Source: Smittia aterrima
Lineage: Eukaryota; Arthropoda; Insecta; Diptera; Chironomidae
DNA: 64,000 nucleotides
Direction of reading: 5' to 3'
Assembly: GCA_033063855.1 (NCBI GenBank)
Contig: CP093830.1
Span: forward strand, 12,710,854 to 12,774,853
Under the pieces are notes generated by a model. It saw only the letters and a list, made by a program, of their open reading frames with translations, was not told the origin of the DNA and did not search any database. Positions within the stretch are counted from its first letter, which is position 1. Each line of letters starts with the position of its first letter. The position numbers and the translations under genes are program-made. Positions 49,701 through 61,900 of the stretch are shown one piece after another.

Positions 49701-52700
49701 CGACATTCTCTTGAGCTATAATGAAAACAAATGTATTTGTCCTTTTAATTATCCGAGATGGAGGAAAAAAGTTGTTGGGGACAACGAAACAAATAATTAA
49801 CTTGTTCGTTCAATCGAAAACATGCTTAAGATTATTGATTAAGCTAATTAATTCTGATGAAGCCATGCCATCGGCTTCTGGCTGGCTTCTAGCTCTTGAT
49901 GTTTCCTTTTGAGTTTAATGAATAAAAGAAAGAATTTAAAGATGACCAAAGAAGTTCGTCACGTTCAGTTCTTTATTGCTAATTAAAAAACTAAAGCTTC
50001 CTATCGAGAACACTCGGAAGCCTCATAATTCATCGTAAAGACGCCTTCGCGTTCATGCTTTGAGATTTCTCGCCATTCCGTTCGTTCACACCATAAAACA
50101 TAATTTTCCTAATTTCGTCCTTAACAGTGTTCGATGACATGGAAAATATTTCGAAAAGAGAGAAGAAGACGAAGAGAGTGAAAAAAAGGTCCACGATGGG
50201 ATTTCATTTTGTATCAACGAGCAAAGATTTTCCGAAAGCGAGAGAAAGAAAAAAACATAATTAAATGAGAAATATTTTAATGAGCCAGAAAATGCGAGGT
50301 TTTTTCAGATGATTTGCACAAAATTCGTTGTCTGATCGTGTTGAGAGGAAGAAGGAAACGGAACCGGAGGAAAAATGAAAATGTCACAGCAAAAATTAGA
50401 TTGCTGATGCTTCTCGCATCAATGAACTCGCTAACATTCGAGCATTATTGAATTATGCATGCAAATTGTTCGCTGAGTTATGGACGCGACGAGTATTTTA
50501 GTTATGTTAAACGATACCGAAAGTTAATTTAATAAATTTATCTCGATGACATGCATAAGCGCTAGGGTTGCTCATTTGAATTGCAGGAGAGCAGTTCAAT
50601 CGATTTTCAACCTGCTGATAACAAAATAGTTCAAAGCATAAATTTTAATATTTCCAGATTATTGTGGAAGCACTGCGACCTCGAGATATCAACGAATCGT
50701 CGTTCCGGTCACCAAAACTTTGAGTGCAGTAAAATATTTATTGAAACTTCATTCTTCCAACTGATGGAGGGTAAAGAAAAAGTGCTGAAATAAATAATCA
50801 TTATTATGATATATGACTGTTACTCGTATCACTTTGGCATAGCGACGAGAAGAAAAAAAAGAACGATTTCACTTTAGTTTCCACATGCATCACTTGGAGG
50901 GTGAAAAATTGCTGTCGAAGTGAAAATGGGAAAATATCAGCGACACGCTCTTCCATTTTGCCGCCCACACAAACAGCTGAAGAACAAAATCGAACAACTT
51001 GCTCACTCTCATTGCCTTGCATTTTTCCATGATGTGGCGAACCTCCCTTAAGAGAAATTTATCATTTTTATTTTCAATTTCGAGGAGAACTCATGGTTGG
51101 ATAGTTTTGAGTTTAATGAAATGAGTGACAGCAGAGTTTGCTTGTTGGTACGTTTGAGATAGATTGCGACACAAAAAAAAAGGTTTTTCGCTTACAGAGA
51201 AACTCTCTCACTGCGATCGACATGAAAGCTCTCGAAAGTTTCGCTTTTTTTCATTGCAACTCTAACTGGAAACTGATTGATTTTTCACCGCGTGTCAATT
51301 ATTTGGTGAATGCATAAGTATAACTAAACACATAAAGTGTGCTCTGATTTTTATTTTGTGTTATATCAGAAATATTTCATTTTGTAGGTTGTCAACCCGA
51401 CGATGCTTTAAAAAAAATGAAAAGTCGTTTAAAAAAGATTTCACGAGCGTCAAGATGAAACATTAAAAAAAATATCGAAAAGCTTTTTTTTTTCGTGCAG
51501 CTCACAATTTTTCAATGCTTGAGCTTAACACAACGAACGATAAAACAATCGCCAGTTAAGTTAAATGCTCCTTGAATAATTTTCTCGTGAGCGTTAGTTT
51601 GAATCAAGATAGTCTCAAAGGAATTCAGAGCTTGTGGATTGTTTTCCAATTTAAATTCAACATAAGTAATAGAAAATTTCTCCTGAGAACTAAGTGGAGC
51701 ACTTAATCACCTCAGATCGAATAACCCCGTCGAGACGCTTAGTTATCATCAATTTGCTCGTGTCGGCTGCTCTCAAATGCCCACGAACTTTTAATCTCGA
51801 TAGAAACAATCGGATACACATTTCGAGTGGCTAGCACCGTTTGGAATCACGCACACGGCAGGTAAACTATTTTTATCGTGATAGAGTTGTTCCGTGTAAT
51901 CACAAAGGCACAGAGCGTAAAGTAAAAGTTATTTTATAGATTATGCTTCACCTTTCTAGCGATGGCTGTAAAACATGTTGTAAATGACTCACCCGCAATT
52001 TCCTTTACTCATTCGCTGGGCTTATCGTGGCGAACACGTGAAAAGCGAAAGGAGAAATATCGTGAAAGGAATTCATTAAATTGACGAGGGAAATCTCTTT
52101 TGATTGTCAAAAGTTCAATTTTAATGTTTGTGTGTGAACCTTTCAAACGCGAACATTCAACTCGCCCTTACATTCAATCAAAGCAAATGGTAAAATAATT
52201 GAGCAAGGCACGCGAATCATGAATTTACACTTAACAATCAAAAGTTCTTTTGAGAAATATTTTCTGCGGTTTTCCGCGTAGTGACTCATAAAAAAGTTGA
52301 AGAAATTTTTCAAGGAAACTATTTAACGAGGTCGTTAAGGCTCGGGCGGAAAAGTTCATTAGTCAAGAGGGAAATGAGGTTAGAATGTTGTTTCAATTAT
52401 GCGTTTCCGATGAGAGTGTTGAAACGTGATAAGAGTCTGCTTGCGCTGTAAAGATTTGATGTGGCTATCGAACAAGTCTTTTAAGGAAGTTTCCACTTAT
52501 TTCCGCTACATTGAACTAATACTCGTAATAACGATAAAAACAAATCGCATTAGTTCGGTTATTATCGATTATTGAGCGTACAATATCGAACTCAGATGCC
52601 AACCCACACTCTCTTGGCTTCGCCCCCAATTAAAAGCAAAACATTGCTCCTGACAGACAAGCAGAATTAATGGTTTCTTAATTAATTTTCCAATTATTGC

Positions 52701-55700
52701 CACCGCTCTCCTTCATTGATTAATGCTTTCTTCTTGTTTCTTCACGGGAAACTTTCAAAGATTTGGTCTGCTTAAAGCTAATTTTCTCTCTCACTCTAAA
52801 AAAACTTTAAAAAAAACCTTTGAAAACTCCTCAATCAGTCGATTCAATCAGTAATTGCATTAGTTTTCACTGTTTCGATGACTTTGAAGATTGATTTTAT
52901 TTTCCATCTCGTTTCATGAGCAGCTAAATTCTGTGGAAGAGTAATCACTTAACGTCTTCGAACGCATTCTGCTTACATCGAACTTTCCAACAATTTGTTC
53001 TCGATTTCTTCTCTCGCTTTATAATCAAAGTGAAATCGCGTATGAAATTGATAAAAAATCGATTGGAATTATTTTAAGTCGTCTCCGCTCAAACTTCTTC
53101 TCCATTACGCTTCAAGGCAAAGGAGTTTATTTTTAACGGAAAGAATGATAAAATTTTCTGCATCATTGAACAGAAGAAGGTATGGCAGCTCCTCTTTGAG
53201 AGTCGCAGACCATTTATATCTCGTTTGTGTCGCATACATCTGCTTGGGAATAATTTCTTTCTTCTTTAACTCATAATAGCGTTTCTTCTCTAAGCTTTTA
53301 TCATTTTTTCTGCAGCTATTGCTAGTCGAGACGAACATACATCGAAGATGTGTTAAACTATAAAAAAAAGTTGGCTTGCCAGATATTTGAGAATGATTTC
53401 CGGGTCGAAGTTCGAGAGTTTTTTTTATGATGAAATAAATTGTCAGCTTAATAACTTCAAAGAGAATTGAGAATCCTCCTCTTCGATATAGACAGCCCAC
53501 CGTTTACAAAGCTTTCGCATTCAAAATCTATAAAACGAAACGTTCTCGATGAAAGGAAATGCTTTTATAGCTCATTGCAGTGAACGACATCGGATAGAAT
53601 GTTTGTTTGTTTGCTTTTTTGTATAATTCTGCAATCATCATCATTTTTATCTATCGTCAAATTAAAACGAATCACAACTAGAATTTTCGAAATCGTTCGA
53701 CTTATTTCTTTACTGACGACTGCATTGGGATATTTGCCAACTTCTTCTATAGAGTCAGCGATGATGAATTGAAATTGGATAAAAAGATTCTGACGCTTCC
53801 ACTTAAAGTCAATTTTTAAGAATTACTTTTACGCGAGTTAAGTATTTTCTTCTTTTACGACCTGTGCTCATTCGAAATGCGATTAGACTTTAAGCTTGAC
53901 CACGCGAAGCGAAGGTTTTATTTTTAGGTTGAGTTAATCAACTGAAATCCAATTTAAAACGGAAGTTGATTAAGAAACTTGTGAATTGGAAGAAAAAGAC
54001 TTTTTCAAGAAGCTTATAGGAATGAGGAGATTAAATTTCTACTGTCACTCCATGAAGACGCCTCACTGTGCCATCAGACTTCTTAAGCCAAGGGGGGAAA
54101 TTTGCTCAAATATACAACTTTAAAAAAATATTTCTCCTAGAGCGAAACTTAATTTGAAAACTCAACGTGAGACAAGATTACTTTCAGAGCAAACGAAAAG
54201 TGGGATTGGCCCTAAGTGATTAAATCTCTTCTAGACATTTATTAAACTTTCAAGCTTCCTTGCCGATTGAAAAGCTTTAAAATGAATCTACCTTTTATTG
54301 GCTACTTCGCTTGAAGAATCATTTCAGTTACAACCGTAATTGAGGTCGAAATCCTTTTTCAGATCTCTCTGATTTTAAGCAGCTTTCATAGGCTGCTTCA
54401 AACTGTTATTGAAGTTTCTGTGTGAAACCAATTATCGCATTCACAAGAAATTTGTTATCATTTACCAAAGTAATTGTTTTTCAACAATCTTTCCAACTGT
54501 TTTGATTGAATCTTTCAGTTCACATTTGCATTTCAACTAGATAAAGTAAATATTCCTTTCATTATTTCGAAAGCATATTGCTTCCCATCGAGATCGTATC
54601 ATAAACAACAATTTTCAATCGTTCAATTTCTATTTCTGTTCGTATCAGATGTAAATTTACTATTGAGAACATTTGCAGACTGCATTGAGCAATGTTGTCA
54701 ATGATTTAAATTCTTGTCGGATGACTTAATAGTTTTAAACAAATTCTTGGAATTCTCATGATAAGTCTTCTCGAGAGAGATAACTTTTACAGCATTTTCA
54801 ACAGTTTTAAGACTTCCAATTGATACACAACCAGCAAATGGCTCCAGCTGGAATCGAAGTAAAAGCTGAACAGATTTACAATAGAAAGATAAAGTAGAGG
54901 GAAACAAGTAGAAATGCATTCTTCTGTGAAACGCTCCCGAGATTGGATTGTAAATTTCAATTAAAGATTCTACAAAGATCGGATTACATATAAAAATCTT
55001 CATCAATTGGTCACATGAAACGAACAAAGCATTGTTATCGATTTCCAGTGTTTATCCCTTGTCGGCTGATAAGAGAAGTCCGTCCGTGTAAGACGAGCTA
55101 AGGCAAAAATCAGATTTCCATTAATTTTCGTCTCGAGAGAATTTGCATTTGAGTGCGCGCTCCACGCTGTGATTGAACCTTCGCCCAGACCTTGAATAAA
55201 TTATCCGCTGAACAATGCTTTAAATCATTTCGAGTTCAAAAAGTTTACAAAACCGTAACTCCCCATCTGAGATTTGGCGATGCGATGTGTAGTTTTTATT
55301 TCGCTCTTGGCCGTCGTCCCAGAAGCCAAATCTGGGAACTTCCAAGTCGAGAACAAAAAATATTTCAATTAAAATTGCAAACAGAAATATTTGAACTTTG
55401 TTGCTAAACTCACTTTGCTCTCAGTGATTGTGGAAGTGGCTCTTGAACCTAGCAGAGCACATTGCGATGTCGACGAAAGCAATTTAACCCCGAAGGAATA
55501 TTTTTTTTTTGTGTTACGTTGCTCCATGTTCCATCCAGAAAAGCAAACAGCGAGCTAAGAATTAAATTTTATGTTTTGCGTTAAATTATTGCTTATGATC
55601 CGCAACATTACTAACTATAATCCCGTACTTTCTCGTAATTTTATTGCAAGCCGTAGCCGCTAGTAAGTGAGCTGCAGAAAACAAATTTATGCGTACAATA

Positions 55701-56276
55701 AATTTTCATTCATGAGCTTGTTAGGAAGAGTAAACTGAGTTGTTCAATGTTGTTAATTTTCCAGAACAACATTTGAACAAATTTGCAATAACAAAACTTT
55801 TATAGTCGCGAACATGAAGGGCAATAAAGCTGCTCACTCAGTGAGTCATCGCTCTTTAAAGCGAGAAGCGAAATGTTTGAACTTTATCGATTCTCGTCAT
55901 GTTTGTCGTCTGAGAAGTTTACCTGCCATGATTGCGCATTTTAGAGGAAAGTCATGAATCATTTACACCATTGGCGTGATGAAAAAAGCTCTGCAGGCAC
56001 GTATTGCATTAGATCTAAGTTGATTCTCTCTCAGTCTCCTCGGGATATTTACAATAATTCTTCATTTTCCAGTTGAGGATACCAAAACGTTGCACAACTC
56101 AACTTCATGATTCAACTGCATTCTAGACGACGACAACTAAATTAAATTCTTGACACTCTCAATGTTAAACAAGAATTTTATTTTCTGGTTTCTTGAAGGA
56201 GACTCTTAAAGAGATTCCTCAACTTAATGAAAATAAATAATGATTACTTAACTAAAAGCTTAATCAAAGGGTTCAC
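43766..56276. other. Large region without a recognised gene
   Basis: About 12.5 kb between distracted and the SLC17 gene. Open frames are short; the longer ones (for example near 53105-53500 minus, 55192-55407 plus) begin at GTG or TTG and show no domain. One ATG-initiated 88-codon frame at 46396-46662 has no motif. Homopolymer-rich patches occur near 51150-51500. A minus-strand AATAAA at 56177-56182 is the probable poly(A) signal of the SLC17 gene. Small exons of a long-intron gene, a noncoding RNA or distal enhancers could be present and be missed by eye. Confidence 0.4.
56177..56182 (-). terminator. Likely polyadenylation hexamer AATAAA of the SLC17 gene
   Basis: The minus strand carries AATAAA 95 nt after the transporter stop codon, which would give a short 3' UTR. 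Confidence 0.45.
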
Positions 56277-58978
56277 TTAATACTTTGTTTCCTTGATACT
56301 CCTCCGTTTCAACCCAGATTCATTGTCGGTTGCGTTTATCGCGTTAGGTTTCTCGTTATCGAGAGCAGGATTATCCCATTTCTGTCGCTTTGCTGATCCG
56401 AAGACAACGTAGAAAGTTGCACAGACTGCATAAATAACTGCAGCAATAAGGAAAACTATGCGCCATTGTCCGATGGTCGGCTGTGAATTGTAATTTATGG
56501 AGTTAACTTGAAAGCACGTGCGGGTAATGATCATCAAATTACCTTCCCATCAATAATATTTCCAGCAACAATGGGCGCAAGAAGACCAAAGAAATTGGCT
56601 AAACAATTTGTAATCGACATTAGAATGCCAGCGAAACGCGGTGTGAGATCAAGATGATTTATCTTGAAGCCTAAATAGATAAAATAGAGACAGTTCGGGT
56701 CTTGAGTATGCTGAAGAAAATCCATTAATTCCATGTCAACAAACCATACCTGAGTAGATTCCGCCATTCAGTCCTAAGCCAATAGTCAAAACGGCAACCG
56801 TCAAGTAGCGACTACAGCCTGTGAAAGATGCTATAACGAGACACACGGCGGGACCGAATTGTCCAATGCTGTTAATGATTTTTCGTGTGATGGTGTGAGA
56901 GCATCGACCCGACTCGAGCATCCAATCTGCGATGAACGAAAAGATGTTGGAGCAAATCCACATTGACAAATACGGTAGAGCCGACAGGAATCCGTTCTAT
57001 TATGTAATAAGTAAACAAAAATTTGTGTTATTTTTTCATTAAAGGTCGTTTGGCCAGATTAAAGTGAAAGCGGTCGACTCTGCGAGCGAAAGAGCGAGAG
57101 CCGTCGCTATCGCAGTTTGTTTACGAGTGCTCGCAAATAAATTTACCGTTTTAATTGAAAATCTGAGGACTTGTTTCATGTACGTAGGAAGCTCCGTCAT
57201 CAATGTCTCGTATCCGTAATTTTGCGCTAAGCTGAATAAATAAGGCAACTGTCAGATAAAAAAGGTGACATAAAGGTCAAGTTCGCTTACTGAGCAAGAA
57301 GAATCGCAAAGAAGGGCATTGACGTAAGAATGCTTCGCCATGGTATCGGAGGCGATGACATCTTTTCCGATCCCCACAATTGATTCACAATATATTTACG
57401 CTCATCATCATCCATTGTTTCATTTGACTGCGGATCTTCGCAACAAGTCCAAAGGAAAATGATGCACCAAATGACGCCAATCGTTCCGAAAACGTAGAAA
57501 ATCGAAGGCCATCCGCCAGCAAATCCGTACTCGGAAAGAAGACCTGATAAAGGCATTGAAAGGACGGTTCCAAATTGAGCTCCAGCGTAGACAAATGCGC
57601 CCATTCTTGAACGCTCGTTAGGCGGTATCCACTTGGCGAGAAGTGCGTGAGTACAAGGAACCTAGAGACAACAAATTAAACCTAATGTTCGAGGGTGAAT
57701 GAAATGATTCTTACAATTGGTCCCTCTCCAAGACCTTGAATGAATCGTACGACACAAAGCCAAACGACCCCGCCCCGATGAGCTGCCAAGGGCACGAAAA
57801 ATGCGAAAACAGAATTCACGAGCATCCCCCATCCCAAGAAACGCAAAGATCCAAATCGTTTAGCGAGAATGCCGAAAGGAATCTGGCGCGAATGAAAATG
57901 GATTGTTGAAGAGATTTTCTCAATAGAAATAATTTGCATTTGATTAATGTTCGGCAATCACTTCAACTTTACCTGAGTGGCAACGTAGCCGTAGAAGAAC
58001 GACGCGAGAACATATCCTTGAAGTGATGAACTCCAAATGAACTCTCCGTCGGCGTGGCTCTGTGAATGAATAGGATTCAGATGAAAAATGAAATTCATTT
58101 AGGAGGATGAACAGCAAACAACTTACGCTTTCTTCGCCGTAATCCGTCTCAGGACACTCATCGTCCAAAAGCTCATTGCCTTGCTCGATTGCTGTATGAT
58201 TAACCTGGCAATTCATTTCGATGCGAACACCAACACATAACAATGTTAAACAACATCCGAAGCAGATAAATTCAATTCTTACCATTGACACAATAGCAAT
58301 AGACATGTTCGTCCGCATAATGTATGCGTTGGCCATCCCCAGAAAGAGCATGAACGTCATATAATGTCGAGTTCCGAAAGTCTCTGAAAATTTAATGTTT
58401 TTTTCGTCATTTCACTTCCCGAAAAAAAAGGAAAAAGTTCTGCGGACATCGAAATTAACAATTTCATTGCTATGTGGATTTATCCATTATTTAATAAATT
58501 AATTCACCGATACCATGATTTCGATTTTTTTTACGTATGTGGGTCGGAACTGGCAATCACAGTTTGGTAAAATGACAATTTTTGCGAGAGATTTTTTCCT
58601 CGTTTCTGTGGTTTCGAGTTGGATGGGAAATAATTTTTACGAGTTCGGGAACAAACAATTCGTTTGCGTTGATTTTAAATTGTCGAAGAGTTGTTTGTCC
58701 AGAGATGAGACAGACAATGAAAGAGAGGGAGAGGCAGCAGCAGACGTAATCCATGTAGAAACCACCAGAACAATTATGAATATTTCCAACTAAGGCAAAT
58801 TTATTTTCATTTGTTCCGTTTCTAAACGACATTTAATTATTTCAACAAATTAACAAAGTCAGAACAGAATTTGCCGGAGTTCATGAATAAATGATTTAAT
58901 TTAAGCAAATTTTTGTACTTTGAACTTACTTTTCGGCTTTGGAGCTTCATCGCAAATATTTTGTTTTGACTCCGTCAT
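56277..58978 (-). CDS. SLC17-family MFS anion transporter (putative inorganic phosphate cotransporter type)
   Basis: Multi-pass transporter of the major facilitator superfamily; insect SLC17 members are usually labelled sodium-dependent phosphate cotransporters, sialin-like or vesicular anion carriers. Exons on the minus strand are 58978-58930, 58383-58283, 58204-58127, 58059-57973, 57882-57715, 57661-57291, 57231-57147, 56996-56750, 56670-56543 and 56480-56277, in phase, for 505 residues. Family features are the first helix with MRTNMSIAIVSM, an acidic extracellular loop with an N-glycosylation site (NHT), and WSSSLQGYVLASFFYGYVATQIP in TM2. Next come RFIQGLGEGPI and WIPPNERSRMGAFVYAG in TM4-5, FTGCSRYLTVAVL in the C-terminal half, and LDLTPRFAGILMSITN before TM11. 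The tail is charged and cytosolic. Substrate cannot be assigned from sequence alone. Eight of the nine introns are about 50-80 nt; intron 1 is 546 nt. Confidence 0.93.
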
Positions 58979-61900
58979 GATTGATAAATTCAGCTTCTGA
59001 TGATTGATTTGAGTTCACTGTGGGGGGGCTTGTCAACAAATTAAATAAAACAGAATCTTCTGAAAGAGACAAGCAAAATACGGAAAACGAGAAATGTTTA
59101 ATCTCCTTAAATATTTTAGCCTCAGCGGATAACCGAATGATGTTACGAAAAAAAATTGTTCAGTGAACCCTTGAAATCGTTAATATGCGTCAAACAACAC
59201 ATCAAGGTTACGAAGCGTAACGTGACTTGCACGTAAAACTTTCAGTTTGTTTATCATTGAAGTCGAAGCAAATTGATTTCATGAGCTTTCCTCGCTATCG
59301 GTTTTCTTCCACTGCCTTGAAGAATGTGAAAGAATGTCAGAGTTCTCATGAGTTAATGCATGTTTGCTTTACCAATTATATAGGAAAGTAATAAACATAA
59401 ATAAGCAGCAGCAGCTTGAAGAAAAACGATGAAAATCCATGAGAAACTTCCTCTTCCTCATATCTCTATTGAGCAAAGCACGTTTCACGCTATCGGCACT
59501 AGCTTATGCAAATTCTCTCTCTCTTCCGATCTTTCTTCCTCAAGCGAATGAAAACTCAACAACACTTGAGAGGAAAGCTCTTGAGAATCTTTAAAGATTT
59601 TTATCAATTTGCTTCTCACAATTCAATTAAAGGTGAGTCAACGGACCTTGTTTCGAAGCAAGTAACCGTGAAGCTATTCGCTCGCTAACTTTTTTTTGCA
59701 ACACATCATTTTGTTGGGAATTGTTTTTCCGCTTTAGTTTCATTTTGTCAACCACAAACTTTTTATTTTTTTACTCACTTTTTCTTCACTGATGAAACAG
59801 AAATAATTTTTAATGAAAAGCAAATTTAATCAGCTCTCAATTGAGAAGAACTTTGTCACTTTGTTCTTTAAACTTGTTTTCGTAGCTTCCATGTTGTTCT
59901 CGTTGTTTTAATGAATGAGAAAAAATGTTAAATTTCCTCCGAACGAATGAAAGTATCTCGCGAAATATTCTTTTCCACCTGTTGCCGGCACGAAGTTTTA
60001 CTTTATAATAACGAAGACGACGAAGCCGACAGGTGAATTTAAATACATTTTCGTATTTTTTCGCTGTTCGGCTAACCGAGAAGTTTAATAGTGTTGGTTA
60101 AGTATCTCATGTTGTTATGTGTGTTTGTCGATCAATTAACAGGCTGGAGTAGATTGATAACAAGAGCGGAGATCACAATTGAATGGCAAACTGTGATATC
60201 ACTCTTCAAACACTTGACACACGAATTCTCCGTAATATCAAATATTAAGTTCGTGTGAAATAAGCAGAGTTGAGGAATTTCGTTCATCATCACAGCTGAT
60301 CAACATGTGAAGAGCAGAACAAAAGGAAATAAGAAGAAACAATCCAAAACATCTCAAGACATAACAGGCAGCAGCTCCATCCGGTTCTTAATGATTTTGA
60401 TTGACGTCAGTCTCAAAGAATTTGCGATTGATACAAAGTTTTTTAATTTCATTCATGTGCTCATACAGCAATCGTCTCATGATAACGTTGCACGAGGCGA
60501 AGTCACGTTCACGTGGAATTTGCAAAAAGCACTGAATCGACGATTTGATTGCTGTGAATTCAATTTTGATATGAAAGTTCAAGTTCATATTTTCGTTAAC
60601 TGCGTAGCATCATCTTCCTTCTTGCTTAACTGTAATGAAACTACTAATCAATAAATTGCTAGTCGGGCGGTCATAAATATTCCACATTTATTTTATTGCT
60701 CGATAATAAATCACTTCAATTGATTAATAATGTCATTTGAGTCGCTCAAATGCGAATTATCGCAAGCCGGAGCTTTCAAGTGAAGTGAATTAGTTCGGAA
60801 GCTTGTGATATTGAAATTGTAATTTGATGTAAACTCAACGACAAAGCTGTCACTTCAATTTGTTTACTCGCGGTGATTGTGAACAACTTGAGTACACATG
60901 AGACTTGTAACTTTGTTTCAATAAACACCAAAACCATTTTTCTTCTTCGTGATAATCACATGAAACTCAATAGCTGATATTTAATGAGTCCTCGATGAAT
61001 GATTTGCTAAATGATTTGTAAACAGTTTGACATTTCACAAATAAGTTTTTTTTTCTAGAACGTCTTGCTTTTCTCACATGTTCAGCTTTGTTTCTGGATC
61101 GTAAAAAACTGGAGACAAAGCAATAAATAATTTTTTCGATAACTACCTGAGGTGAGTGCCTCTTATCAAATTGTCAGTTGAACATCGGAACAAAGCTGGT
61201 CGACACCGCAACACTTGATTGTTTCTTATCAGTGCAGAACAAAGCGTGGTGAAACCGCGACTCTGGATTGCTCCAGCCATATTGAGAACTATGATAAACC
61301 AGACCACAAATTGAAGTGTTTCGGATGAGCTGTAATGAAATCGAGATATTGATAAGGACTTTGAAGTGTTTATAAACTGCCTACGAGGTTGAACGGAAAT
61401 TTACCACTCAAACGGTTAGCAAAGGGAAATTTACAGCTCAACAACAATGTATTGTAAAACCGCGATGCTTGTTTAGGATTGAAAGTTTGTTGTGAAGTTC
61501 AATAGCAAATTGCATTCTCGAAAATCACTGGGAATTCTATTGTCTCCGAGAACTAGAAACCACCTCATTGATTGTGGTGCTTCAAATAGAGTAAACATTC
61601 AATTCAAACAATCTCAAAGCGGTATTTACTTTAAAAATTTTGGGAAAACCATAAAAAAGCTCATCTCGACGCTTCTCGCATTGGTTTGTGAGGTTCTGTT
61701 CCATGAAAAATAAAATAGTCGCGACAATTAAACTCGATTTATTCAATAATAAATACAACGACGGGTTGGCTCATTCGAGAAGGAGAGAACTTCATTGCCG
61801 TAATGAAAGTACAATTAAGCACATGCTCCTCGATTCTGGAGGGAAATTGTATCAACATGGGCTCATAAATAAAATATTTACATTTCAATTAAGTAGATTC

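Noticed and set aside
53105..53500. 131-codon minus-strand open frame
   Set aside because: It begins at GTG, has no recognisable domain and no adjoining exons with matching phase.
55192..55407. Frame containing an LRFG string that recalls short neuropeptide F
   Set aside because: No signal peptide, no dibasic-flanked amidated RLRFG repeat and a TTG start.
60307..60654. 115-codon plus-strand frame
   Set aside because: Starts at GTG and shows no domain; consistent with chance.
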